Below are positions 14,993-27,000 of a stretch of DNA of 64,000 nt, piece by piece; within the stretch, counting starts at the first letter, position 1; every line of letters begins with the position of its first letter. This DNA comes from Aspidiotus rigidus (Eukaryota > Arthropoda > Insecta > Hemiptera > Diaspididae), in contig JAVHKY010000023.1 of assembly GCA_035079385.1 (NCBI GenBank), positions 9,275,501 to 9,339,500 on the forward strand. Reading direction: 5' to 3'. The notes beneath the pieces are model-generated. The model was given only the letters and a program-made list of their open reading frames with translations, was not told the origin of the DNA and searched no databases. The position numbers were made by a program, and so were the translations under genes.

Positions 14993-16879
14993 TTGGCCAC
15001 AAACCGCTAACCGTTCGAGATAGGTTAAAAATTCAAACGGCGTTGGATCGAGGTCGTCGAGACGCACCTTGAACACCTTATTTCAACCATATATTCCACG
15101 AACCTTTTTTGAACCATATATTCCATGAACATTTTTTGAACCAAATATTCCATGAATCACATTTTTTGCCACAAATCGCTAACCGTTCGAGATAGGTTAA
15201 AAATTCAAACGGCGTTGGATCGAGGGCGTCGAGACGCACCTTGAACACCTTATTTGAACCATATATTCCATGAACCTTTTTTGAACCATATATTCCATGA
15301 ACATTTTTTGAACCAAATATTCCATGAATCACATATTTGGCCACAAATCGCTAACCGTTCGAGATAGGTTAAAAATTCAAACGGCGTTGGATCGAGGGCG
15401 TCGAGACGCACCTTGAACACCTTATTTGAACCATATATTCCACGAACCTTTTTTGAACCATATATTCCATGAACATTTTTTGAACCAAATATTCCATGAA
15501 TCACATTTTTGGCCACAAACCGCTAACCGTTCGAGATAGGTTAAAAATTCAAACGGCGTTGGATCGAGGGCGTCGAGACGCACCTTGAACACCTTATTTG
15601 AACCATATATTCCATGAACCTTTTTTGAACCATATATTCCATGAACATTTTTTGAACCAAATATTCCATGAATCACATTTTTGGCCACAAATCGCTAACC
15701 GTTCGAGATAGGTTAAAAATTCAAACGGCGTTGGATCGAGGGCGTCGAGACGCACCTTGAACACATTATTTGAACCATATATTCCATGAACCTTTTTTGA
15801 ACCATATATTCCATGAACATTTTTTGAACCAAATATTCCATGAATCACATTTTTGGCCACAAACCGCTAACCGTTCGAGATAGGTTAAAAATTCAAACGG
15901 CGTTGGATCGAGGTCGTCGAGACGCACCTTGAACACCTTATTTGAACCATATATTCCACGAACCTTTTTTGAACCATATATTCCATGAACATTTTTTGAA
16001 CCAAATATTCCATGAATCACATTTTTGGCCACAAATCGCTAACCGTTCGAGATAGGTTAAAAATTCAAACGGCGTTGGATCGAGGGCGTCGAGACGCACC
16101 TTGAACACCTTATTTGAACCATATATTCCACGAACCTTTTTTGAACCATATATTCCATGAACATTTTTTGAACCAAATATTCCATGAATCACATTTTTGG
16201 CCACAAACCGCTAACCGTTCGAGATAGGTTAAAAATTCAAACGGCGTTGGATCGAGGTCGTCGAGACGCACCTTGAACACCTTATTTCAACCATATATTC
16301 CACGAACCTTTTTTGAACCATATATTCCATGAACATTTTTTGAACCAAATATTCCATGAATCACATTTTTTGCCACAAATCGCTAACCGTTCGAGATAGG
16401 TTAAAAATTCAAACGGCGTTGGATCGAGGTCGTCGAGACGCACCTTGAACACCTTATTTCAACCATATATTCCACGAACCTTTTTTGAACCATATATTCC
16501 ATGAACATTTTTTGAACCAAATATTCCATGAATCACATTTTTTGCCACAAATCGCTAACCGTTCGAGATAGGTTAAAAATTCAAACGGCGTTGGATCGAG
16601 GGCGTCGAGACGCACCTTGAACACCTTATTTGAACCATATATTCCATGAACCTTTTTTGAACCATATATTCCATGAACATTTTTTGAACCAAATATTCCA
16701 TGAATCACATATTTGGCCACAAATCGCTAACCGTTCGAGATAGGTTAAAAATTCAAACGGCGTTGGATCGAGGGCGTCGAGACGCACCTTGAACACCTTA
16801 TTTGAACCATATATTCCACGAACCTTTTTTGAACCATATATTCCATGAACATTTTTTGAACCAAATATTCCATGAATCA

Positions 16880-16912
16880 CATTTTGAACCAAATATTCCA
16901 TGAATCACATTT
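16880..16912. repeat. Variant satellite unit with an extra 28-bp subrepeat (second copy)
   Basis: Same 28-bp subrepeat duplication as at 14960-14992, in the same higher-order context. It marks the right-hand copy of a 1920-bp tandem duplication inside the satellite. Confidence 0.92.
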
Positions 16913-19900
16913 TTGGCCACAAACCGCTAACCGTTCGAGATAGGTTAAAAATTCAAACGGCGTTGGATCGAGGTCGTCGAGACGCACCTTGAACACCTTA
17001 TTTCAACCATATATTCCACGAACCTTTTTTGAACCATATATTCCATGAACATTTTTTGAACCAAATATTCCATGAATCACATTTTTTGCCACAAATCGCT
17101 AACCGTTCGAGATAGGTTAAAAATTCAAACGGCGTTGGATCGAGGGCGTCGAGACGCACCTTGAACACCTTATTTGAACCATATATTCCATGAACCTTTT
17201 TTGAACCATATATTCCATGAACATTTTTTGAACCAAATATTCCATGAATCACATATTTGGCCACAAATCGCTAACCGTTCGAGATAGGTTAAAAATTCAA
17301 ACGGCGTTGGATCGAGGGCGTCGAGACGCACCTTGAACACCTTATTTGAACCATATATTCCACGAACCTTTTTTGAACCATATATTCCATGAACATTTTT
17401 TGAACCAAATATTCCATGAATCACATTTTTGGCCACAAACCGCTAACCGTTCGAGATAGGTTAAAAATTCAAACGGCGTTGGATCGAGGGCGTCGAGACG
17501 CACCTTGAACACCTTATTTGAACCATATATTCCATGAACCTTTTTTGAACCATATATTCCATGAACATTTTTTGAACCAAATATTCCATGAATCACATTT
17601 TTGGCCACAAATCGCTAACCGTTCGAGATAGGTTAAAAATTCAAACGGCGTTGGATCGAGGGCGTCGAGACGCACCTTGAACACATTATTTGAACCATAT
17701 ATTCCATGAACCTTTTTTGAACCATATATTCCATGAACATTTTTTGAACCAAATATTCCATGAATCACATTTTTGGCCACAAACCGCTAACCGTTCGAGA
17801 TAGGTTAAAAATTCAAACGGCGTTGGATCGAGGTCGTCGAGACGCACCTTGAACACCTTATTTGAACCATATATTCCACGAACCTTTTTTGAACCATATA
17901 TTCCATGAACATTTTTTGAACCAAATATTCCATGAATCACATTTTTGGCCACAAATCGCTAACCGTTCGAGATAGGTTAAAAATTCAAACGGCGTTGGAT
18001 CGAGGGCGTCGAGACGCACCTTGAACACCTTATTTGAACCATATATTCCACGAACCTTTTTTGAACCATATATTCCATGAACATTTTTTGAACCAAATAT
18101 TCCATGAATCACATTTTTGGCCACAAACCGCTAACCGTTCGAGATAGGTTAAAAATTCAAACGGCGTTGGATCGAGGTCGTCGAGACGCACCTTGAACAC
18201 CTTATTTCAACCATATATTCCACGAACCTTTTTTGAACCATATATTCCATGAACATTTTTTGAACCAAATATTCCATGAATCACATTTTTTGCCACAAAT
18301 CGCTAACCGTTCGAGATAGGTTAAAAATTCAAACGGCGTTGGATCGAGGGCGTCGAGACGCACCTTGAACACCTTATTTGAACCATATATTCCATGAACC
18401 TTTTTTGAACCATATATTCCATGAACATTTTTTGAACCAAATATTCCATGAATCACATTTTTGGCCACAAATCGCTAACCGTTCGAGATAGGTTAAAAAT
18501 TCAAACGGCGTTGGATCGAGGGCGTCGAGACGCACCTTGAACACCTTATTTGAACCATATATTCCACGAACCTTTTTTGAACCATATATTCCATGAACAT
18601 TTTTTGAACCAAATATTCCATGAATCACATTTTTGGCCACAAACCGCTAACCGTTCGAGATAGGTTAAAAATTCAAACGGCGTTGGATCGAGGGCGTCGA
18701 GACGCACCTTGAACACCTTATTTGAACCATATATTCCACGAACCTTTTTTGAACCATATATTCCATGAACATTTTTTGAACCAAATATTCCATGAATCAC
18801 ATTTTTGGCCACAAACCGCTAACCGTTCGAGATAGGTTAAAAATTCAAACGGCGTTGGATCGAGGTCGTCGAGACGCACCTTGAACACCTTATTTCAACC
18901 ATATATTCCACGAACCTTTTTTGAACCATATATTCCATGAACATTTTTTGAACCAAATATTCCATGAATCACATTTTTTGCCACAAATCGCTAACCGTTC
19001 GAGATAGGTTAAAAATTCAAACGGCGTTGGATCGAGGGCGTCGAGACGCACCTTGAACACCTTATTTGAACCATATATTCCATGAACCTTTTTTGAACCA
19101 TATATTCCATGAACATTTTTTGAACCAAATATTCCATGAATCACATATTTGGCCACAAATCGCTAACCGTTCGAGATAGGTTAAAAATTCAAACGGCGTT
19201 GGATCGAGGGCGTCGAGACGCACCTTGAACACCTTATTTGAACCATATATTCCACGAACCTTTTTTGAACCATATATTCCATGAACATTTTTTGAACCAA
19301 ATATTCCATGAATCACATTTTTGGCCACAAACCGCTAACCGTTCGAGATAGGTTAAAAATTCAAACGGCGTTGGATCGAGGGCGTCGAGACGCACCTTGA
19401 ACACCTTATATGAACCATATATTCCATGAACCTTTTTTGAACCATATATTCCATGAACATTTTTTGAACCAAATATTCCATGAATCACATTTTTGGCCAC
19501 AAATCGCTAACCGTTCGAGATAGGTTAAAAATTCAAACGGCGTTGGATCGAGGGCGTCGAGACGCACCTTGAACACCTTATTTGAACCATATATTCCATG
19601 AACCTTTTTTGAACCATATATTCCATGAACATTTTTTGAACCAAATATTCCATGAATCACATTTTTGGCCACAAATCGCTAACCGTTCGAGATAGGTTAA
19701 AAATTCAAACGGCGTTGGATCGAGGGCGTCGAGACGCACCTTGAACACCTTATTTGAACCATATATTCCACGAACCTTTTTTGAACCATATATTCCATGA
19801 ACATTTTTTGAACCAAATATTCCATGAATCACATTTTTGGCCACAAACCGCTAACCGTTCGAGATAGGTTAAAAATTCAAACGGCGTTGGATCGAGGTCG

Positions 19901-20574
19901 TCGAGACGCACCTTGAACACCTTATTTCAACCATATATTCCACGAACCTTTTTTGAACCATATATTCCATGAACATTTTTTGAACCAAATATTCCATGAA
20001 TCACATTTTTTGCCACAAATCGCTAACCATTCGAGATAGGTTAAAAATTCAAACGGCGTTGGATCGAGGGCGTCGAGACGCACCTTGAACACCTTATTTG
20101 AACCATATATTCCATGAACCTTTTTTGAACCATATATTCCATGAACATTTTTTGAACCAAATATTCCATGAATCACATTTTTGGCCACAAATCGCTAACC
20201 GTTCGAGATAGGTTAAAAATTCAAACGGCGTTGGATCGTGGGCGTCGAGACGCACCTTGAACACCTTATTTGAACCATATATTCCATGAACCTTTTTTGA
20301 ACCATATATTCCATGAACATTTTTTGAACCAAATATTCCATGAATCACATTTTTGGCCACAAATCGCTGGTTCAACACCAAATTATTTTTATGTTAGCAA
20401 ATTTCTACATTTCTACCATCAGACAGCGGACAAAACGTAATATATTTTTTTAAGAAAAATTATAGAACAGATTCCCTCTTAGAATATTGAACATTACTGC
20501 ATGTAATTGAGCCTAAATCGAGAATAATTTATTTCCCTCTTTTATATTCAAAATTCTAAAAGGGGAGCCGTTTT

Positions 20575-21266
20575 CTTGCAAATTTACCTTCATTATGGAG
20601 ATGGGGTGGAAGCACAAAACGTAAAATATGCAGAACAATTCAGCACAAATCGAGTAAAATTTATTCTGACAGATAGGAATCCAAAATTTGATAAAAAAAG
20701 AAGGGTCTTTACAGTTTTACAATTTCACCTCAAGACTTTTGTAGATATCTATGGGATGGGAACGAAATGTAATATTTGACAAATGTAGCACAATTCATAA
20801 GGTCAGATAAAGATTCTTAATGTAATAAAGGGGGGAGGGCTACTCGAGATTGACCTCGATTGTGGAGAACGGCTGAAAGTACAAACGTCAAAAATTTTCA
20901 GAACAGTAAAAGTCGAGCTCAATTCATTTAGCCGGATAATAATTCAAAACTTGGAACAAAAAAAAGAGTTCTTTACAGTTTCGCAAGCTGACTTTTGTGG
21001 ATATTTTGAGTAGGGAGGAGAACAAAACATCATATTTGAAGCACAATTCAGCACAAATCGAGCACAAATCGAGCACAATTCATAGAGGTCATTTCAAATT
21101 TAAAATTTGAAAAGTCGTTTCAGCAGGCCTCGGAGACTTTTTTATATATCTTCGGAAGGGGGCAAGCACAAAACATAATTCTTGCAGCACAATTCAGTAC
21201 AAATGGAGCACAATTCATTTTGCCCCCAAAAATTTGAAAATTTCAAAAAGGGGGGCGGTAAAATGG
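20575..21266 (+). repeat. Right inverted arm: tandem ~147-bp GCACAA units
   Basis: About five units spaced 145-149 bp carry GCACAATTCAGCACAAATCG-like segments near 20630, 20779, 20898, 21044 and 21189. Their order of motifs is the reverse complement of the left arm at 761-1310. The best match is the outermost unit: 21120-21266 against 761-930, sharing CTTCGGAAGGGGGCAAGC, ACATAATTCTTGCAGC, and a final GGTAAAATGGAC that mirrors GTCCATTTTACC at 763. The unit nearest the satellite is the most decayed. Confidence 0.85.
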
Positions 21267-22661
21267 ACCTCTTTTTCACTCAAGCACACAAAAATGACCA
21301 CGAAATCATTTGTGGTACCCTACAACACTTACAACCAACTTTTACTCCTACATCTAAACAAATTCAACAGTCCGCATTAATTCCACTCAACATTAATCTA
21401 TAAAAGTTCACCTTCTTTACTGCTTTTCAAATTTATCAATATAATTATTCCATAATTTTGTACATCGAGCTAAATAGCCCAGTGTAGCTGACAACTCCTT
21501 AAAAAAAAAAAAGAAAAAGGTTTTTAAAAGTACATAAAGTTTAAAAGGAATGAAAAGAACAGCCTAAAACAGTCACAAAATACTCAGATTCTACTTATAC
21601 AGACTCAAAAAAGATGGCGGTGTTTATTGCATTTGCTTTCTGTACACTTATGAGACTACTTTTGGAAAGACATCATCAGTGCATCAGTGACCTTGAACTA
21701 CTTTGGAGACTTGGAAAAATTTCGGCCTTTGCTACATCGGAGCCTGTATCTTTTGCCTTCACTATACTAGGCCTAACATACAATATACTAAGGCCTTCAT
21801 ATCATGTATGTTAGGCTAACTAGCTCATCCTGTCTCCTGTAATAGGCTTCTTCTACACTAAACCCGTCATCAACTTAATGTCAGATCTCGCCTTAATTTT
21901 ATTTAAAAGTAGAAGAGAAGCGAGTGTACGCAGCAGGATGCATAGTTCAGTGATTACAAGTGATGTAGAACGTACAATCAGTAAGGTTGTTGTTTATGCA
22001 CGCATCCTTGTCCATCCATTAATAAATCCCTACTCCATTCAATTATTATGCTACTAAAAAATCTCACATGAAAAGACGTGACCATTTTTGAAAATCTTGA
22101 ACGTATTTGTAAGGAAAAAAAGACGAGAGAAAAAAAAGCTTTTTTGTAGGAGTGCTTTTTTATTTTCTCAATATTATTTTGGAGAAAAAAGCCTACGTAT
22201 CAGGCACTGAAAAGTTAATAGTTATGAGAGCTATAAGCCATTGTTGCTCAAATTACTTCCGAGTCCTTCACTTTCGTTTAATTTTTCCGTAAATCAAAAC
22301 CACTAGTACTTATAGCTTTCATGTTCGACTCGAGTATTATCTTATTTACTTTTCTTCTGAAAATTAGGTCTAGGCAATCGTCAAGTGGTAAATATAATAA
22401 GTCTAGGTCTATGTCAAATCATAGATGAACGAGAAACTGACGAACTGACGCTCAATTTCCGCGCGAGTGCTTGTGTTAAATTTTTACGTATTCAAAAAAA
22501 AATAAGACGATTACTTTTCATTATCTCTTCGATATTCTGATAAGCGCTTATTTCATTATTTATTAACTGAAAACAGTTCATTCAAACATAAACTTACGTA
22601 CATGCGTAACCGTAGTATTGTTTCGTGCGAATAATAATAGTCGGAAATAATTGTGCCTAGG
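21267..22661 (+). other. Intergenic region upstream of the first carboxypeptidase gene
   Basis: This 1.4 kb has no convincing gene. A 66-codon open frame at 21614 (ATG GCG GTG) resembles no known protein to me. The last ~200 bp before 22662 should hold the promoter and 5' UTR of the carboxypeptidase gene. I cannot fix a TATA box or initiator there, and a non-coding first exon further upstream cannot be excluded. Confidence 0.5.
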
Positions 22662-24056
22662 ATGAATTTTCTCTTTTTATTCACTGGAGTATGTATTCAT
22701 ATTCTTTATAATGTCGAAGGGTATTCATTTCTGGATGTTTTCCGTATGACACCCGATAACTTCGGCGATTACAAAGCGAGCGCCGACGTCAGTGATCCGG
22801 TAATACTGACGGAACTTTCAGACGCTGGAGTACCAATCGACAAAATACGAACCGTCTCCGAGGTACCCTCTTTCGATGGAAATATAAAAAGTTACGCCGG
22901 ATATTTACGAGTGAACAGAACGTACGACTCAAATATGTTCTTTTGGTTTTTCCCAAGCGAGAACAATCCGTCTGAAGATCCGGTCGTTTTGTGGCTCCAA
23001 GGTGGTCCTGGTGATACATTTTTCTGGACACTGTTCAACGGAAATGGACCATATTCTATCGTCGATGAAAAGCCGGTCTTGTCGAACACGTCCTGGACAA
23101 AACGGCACAACGTACTGTACATCGATAATCCAGTGGGAGCTGGTTACAGCTGTTCGAATTCATCGGATGGATATTCAAAAACAGCGGACGATGCTGCGGC
23201 CAATTTGTTGAAAGCTTTGAAACAGTTTTTCATCATCTACTCCGATTTCAAGAATAATGCGTTTTTCATCGCGGGTGAGTCGTACGCTGGAAAATACATA
23301 CCAGCTTTGGCTGCGGCTATTCATCGTCACAATCAAAATAGGTACTCGATACCGATCAATCTCAAAGGTGTATCTATCGGATGCGGATTTATGGATCCGG
23401 TCAATCAGTTGCATTATGCAAATTACGCCTACGAACTGGGGATCATAGACAAAGGGACCAAGGAAAAATTGCTCGCTTTTGAGACGAATCTACAAGAGGA
23501 TATTAGAAGCGGACATACTTACCGAGCGGAACTTAGACTAGCCTATTTATTGTATCAAAGTAGACAGTTGGGGTACTGGCCTCCGATAGACGTTGTGAAC
23601 GAGAACCTTGACACCTTAGTCTTCGATAAAATCAAGAGTTTTATAATCAGTAAACAGTTTAGAGAAGCTGCCAATGTCGGATCGACGACTTTTCGCGGTA
23701 AAGGGCACGTGCTATGGAATTTTAAAGACGATTTTCTAAACTCAGTCAGCCACCATTTGTCAACTGTATTGGAGCATTATCACGTCATTCTTTACGGTGG
23801 CCAGTTTGACATGCTCATTCCACCTATTCAAATCGAAAGAGTGATCACATCTTTGAACTGGACCGACTCCAGCTACTTCTCCAGTGCAAGACGCGACGTT
23901 TGGTACGTAGACAATATGCTGGCCGGCTATTCCAAAGAGTACGGGAACTTGAAACACGTGATCGTGAGGAATGCAGGGCATTTCATACTCCGTTCGAAGC
24001 CTCTTTGGATACGAGAATTGTTTTCGACTTTCGCACACGCTTATCGAGCCAGTTAA
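22662..24056 (+). CDS. Secreted serine carboxypeptidase 1 (peptidase family S10, CPVL / vitellogenic type)
   Basis: A single-exon gene of 464 residues predicted to remove C-terminal residues from peptides in a lysosomal, gut or secreted compartment. The ATG at 22662 is chosen because it opens a hydrophobic signal peptide (FLFLFTGVCIHILYNVEG). Family S10 landmarks occur in order: WLQGGPGD at about 112-118, DNPVGAGYS, GESYAGKYIPA with the nucleophile Ser207, GGQFDMLIPP with Asp383, and NAGHFILRS with His440. WLQGGPG with Gln is typical of the CPVL branch. Length fits the family. Several N-x-S/T sites suggest glycosylation. Oddities: the usual GGPG(G/C)SS is GGPGDTF, and the usual F-x-E-x-GP glutamate is Gly127 (FNGNGP). 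A paralogue with the same changes lies at 31980. The absence of introns could reflect a retrocopy origin, but no poly(A) tail or target repeat is visible. Confidence 0.93.
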   Translation: MNFLFLFTGVCIHILYNVEGYSFLDVFRMTPDNFGDYKASADVSDPVILTELSDAGVPIDKIRTVSEVPSFDGNIKSYAGYLRVNRTYDSNMFFWFFPSENNPSEDPVVLWLQGGPGDTFFWTLFNGNGPYSIVDEKPVLSNTSWTKRHNVLYIDNPVGAGYSCSNSSDGYSKTADDAAANLLKALKQFFIIYSDFKNNAFFIAGESYAGKYIPALAAAIHRHNQNRYSIPINLKGVSIGCGFMDPVNQLHYANYAYELGIIDKGTKEKLLAFETNLQEDIRSGHTYRAELRLAYLLYQSRQLGYWPPIDVVNENLDTLVFDKIKSFIISKQFREAANVGSTTFRGKGHVLWNFKDDFLNSVSHHLSTVLEHYHVILYGGQFDMLIPPIQIERVITSLNWTDSSYFSSARRDVWYVDNMLAGYSKEYGNLKHVIVRNAGHFILRSKPLWIRELFSTFAHAYRAS

Positions 24057-27000
24057 TAAGTACGTAAAACTAGATTTCGCAATACGCGTATACCTACAGT
24101 ATTTACTTAGGTATTATTGAAAATTGAAACGATCTCATAAGTATGTTTATAAAATTATTTATCATATCTTGTATTTTTTTTTTTTTTTTTTTTTCAAAAA
24201 TTCATAAATTTCTCATTCATTGTGGACATATTTGCCAAAGTAAAAATGTTTACGAAAGAAAATATTTTTCTGTTGAATTCCTATCGTGTTATGATCAAGC
24301 TCAATGAAGATATCACCGATTGAATAACTATGTACCCATTCATAATGCTCGTGAAATCTTGATAGTCTTGTCAAGTTCAATGAAATTGGTAGAAGTTTCA
24401 CGTAGATATAGAAATTTGAAAATTAATTTATACAATGGGAGTGTGACGGCTAATAACTTTAAACGCTCCCAGATGGAATTCAACAAAGATTTTTTAGTTT
24501 TCATCATAAAAATGAAGGATTCTCTAACGATTCATTTAGGTTTTTGGTCACAAGTCAGATTTTGGCTTATAGCAACCTATACATCCGGGTAAACCAATCC
24601 GCGAAGCAACTGAATCTAGTTCGCGATAAAAATCTCTAAATTGAAGAAAAAAATGTAGATAAAGAAAAAATCTAAAAATGTTCTTCAAGAAAATAATATT
24701 GATTTCTACCTTTTTTTCACCCCATTGTTTTGAAAAGACGAAAAAATGGCTTTGAAGCCAGAAAGGATTTTTGAACAATCAACGACAGAATGTTCATCGA
24801 GTATCAAATTTCATTGATAATTGTCGTTCTATCAAGTTCCAAAAAGTTCGTGGCTCTATTCGCCCTCACTTAACAATCTGACCATTCCTAAAAGTAAGTC
24901 AATGCCCATCAACGAAAACCTGAAACGTACGTCGAAGGGATTCGGACGAAGTATATCTCCCTCATTACAGCGGTCCCAGCAAAAATGTACCAACCTTTAA
25001 CTATCTTGGATTTTTTGAAATTATTTTTGTATCTTATATTGGTCCAATTCTTCTATACTATTAATAGAGAAGAATATAATGACTTACTGTCTTTTCAATT
25101 CGGTAAATAATGCCTGTTTCCATCAACATCCTCTTAATTTCGCTAGATACGGATTCATGTTAAAGGTCTTTGGAGGTTCTTTCTCTTTCGTCGTTGCCAT
25201 GCGCTTGTACGCCAGAGTTTATTCCACTACTTCTATTAATTATATGATCTTTGTTTAAAAGCTCTTCATGTTTTTCAAACACACCCCTTGGGGTAGAGTT
25301 TAGGCCCGATCCTCTTCGAGGAGCGAAACATGTCTGTAAACAAACATAATATTAATTTTGTATAGGTAATAAAGATTTATCATGAATATCAATAATATGA
25401 TTATACTTATCGACAACGATTTTCCTTCTATTCTCCGTTTTTTTTCTAGATATATGCTGAAATGCTGAAAACAAACGAAAAAAAAAAAAACATGAGCATA
25501 AATCAGAGAATCTAAATAAAGGTACCTAATTTCGTAATTATTCGTCTGTTTCAGTATAATTTCCGAAGTTTTCAAAAAGTCCTTCAAAAATTCTGAATTT
25601 ACTGCTTATTTCAATAATGTCATCTCATAAGACTACATTAAGGCCAAAATAAAAAGATTACGTATTTGCAAGTTTTAATGCAAAACCCTTTTCGAGGATT
25701 AGAAATCGTGTTCCCTGCCTTGTTAGGAATAAACGTTGAAGAATACCTAAGCCACCAATGAGGCTCAAATTAACCGGTTCAATGACGTCATCAGCTCGTG
25801 AAATTTTACTTTTACGAGCAGTAGAGCAAATTTCAAATCGAACGCCTAAATTTCTTTACAAAAAATAACTTGACCGAATTTGATATAGGTATGCACCTTT
25901 GTAGGTGATAGACATTAATAATGATGATTGTGTTGATGCCACTCCCGGTCCGCTTTTAAACATAGATGAAAAAAAAAAAAATCCTTATTAGATATAATAA
26001 TATAGCAAAAATTAACGCCATGAAAAATTCCGACGTTTCCAAAATTATGTGTAAAATTAGCAGCGAAGTACAAGGAGAGTAATAAATTAGCATGGAAGAG
26101 AGAATGGATTGCGAACTCGTTAGGAGAGAGATTATTACATTGCTCAAAATAAGAAAAAAATGATAATAATGACGAGAAAAACAAAAGAAGAAAAGTTTGT
26201 GACCCGCACCATTAAAAAAAGAGCAGCAATGTGGCTTCCGTTGATCTATTATGCTGTATATTATTTCCTCATTTTTATAAGAAGAATAAATATTTTCATT
26301 TGAATAAGGGTAAAAAAGCAATAAGAAGAAAAAGAATAATTATACCTTTTACAATAACAAACCGCCGTTATAGCTTTGCTAATGACCATGCATTTACCAG
26401 ATAGCGGTCAGGTAGGCAATTCTATCTACATCAATGTAACACAAGCATAATAAACAAATCGGAAAAGTTCCTTTGAACGATTGAAAGTTGTGTAAAACCT
26501 AATTTTCAAGGTCTAAATTTACTAGTTGTGAAAAAATCTTACGAGGATCTACGGACATTAAAGTAAAGTCATCTTGTTAGATCCATTTATTCTCTAAAGT
26601 GTCAACTTCAGTTTTGTAGTATTTTTTATAATCGCGTAAAAGAGAAATAATTACTGAAAACGAAAGGTAGAGAGGGAAAAATAATTAGAAAAAAAGTTGT
26701 TTCAACGCGATTTATATTCCTAACTCGAATTCATAAGGATTACAAAAAACATTATAATATATATAAAATCGAGACAATTTCGACAACTTTCAACAACTAA
26801 TTAACTATACCTATAGTGGAAGGTAAAAAAAGAAGACAAAAAATTAACGGCAAGGGGAAAAATTTCTCCTTTCATCAACAAAACGGGAAAAAAGTGTCGA
26901 TGATTAGGACATTTAAAATTGTATAAGAAGTGATGAGTATAATATTTACAAATATTATACGTATAGAAGTCAAAAAACACCAACGAACAACGAAGAACGT

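Larger units (their letters stand above)
1741..20368. repeat. 172-bp satellite array, 108 tandem units
   Basis: A 172-bp unit beginning TAACCGTTCGAGATAGG repeats without interruption. The first unit is 167 bp (a 5-bp deletion after GGTTA). From 1908 to 20368 the length equals 107 x 172 plus two 28-bp insertions. Each unit has a CG-containing part (GGCGTTGGATCGAGGGCGTCGAGACGC) and three ~27-28-bp subrepeats with GAACCATATATTCC or GAACCAAATATTCC. Units differ at only a few fixed positions (CACGAA/CATGAA, GGGCG/GGTCG, GAGACGC/GATACGC, TTTGAACC/TTTCAACC, TTTTTGGCC/TTTTTTGCC, AAATCGC/AAACCGC, ACATTT/ACATAT), which gives a higher-order arrangement. Open frames inside it are by-products of the repeat. 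The unit length is close to one nucleosome; a centromeric or heterochromatic role is possible but unproven. Confidence 0.97.

Noticed and set aside
1741..20368. CRISPR-like array or coding minisatellite
   Set aside because: There are no unique spacers between repeats: the whole 172 bp repeats with only point variants, and the context is eukaryotic.
1806..20381. About a hundred overlapping 88-codon minus-strand open frames of nearly identical sequence
   Set aside because: They are produced by the 172-bp satellite. The period is not a multiple of three, each frame spans one and a half units, and neighbouring copies overlap in different frames. There is no start context, splice signal or composition suggesting a protein.
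25300..26321. Long minus-strand frames rich in Phe, Ile and Tyr that look like membrane proteins
   Set aside because: The hydrophobicity follows from A/T-rich codons. The frames contain poly-A/T driven residues such as FFFF and KKRR, overlap one another, and show no conserved pattern.
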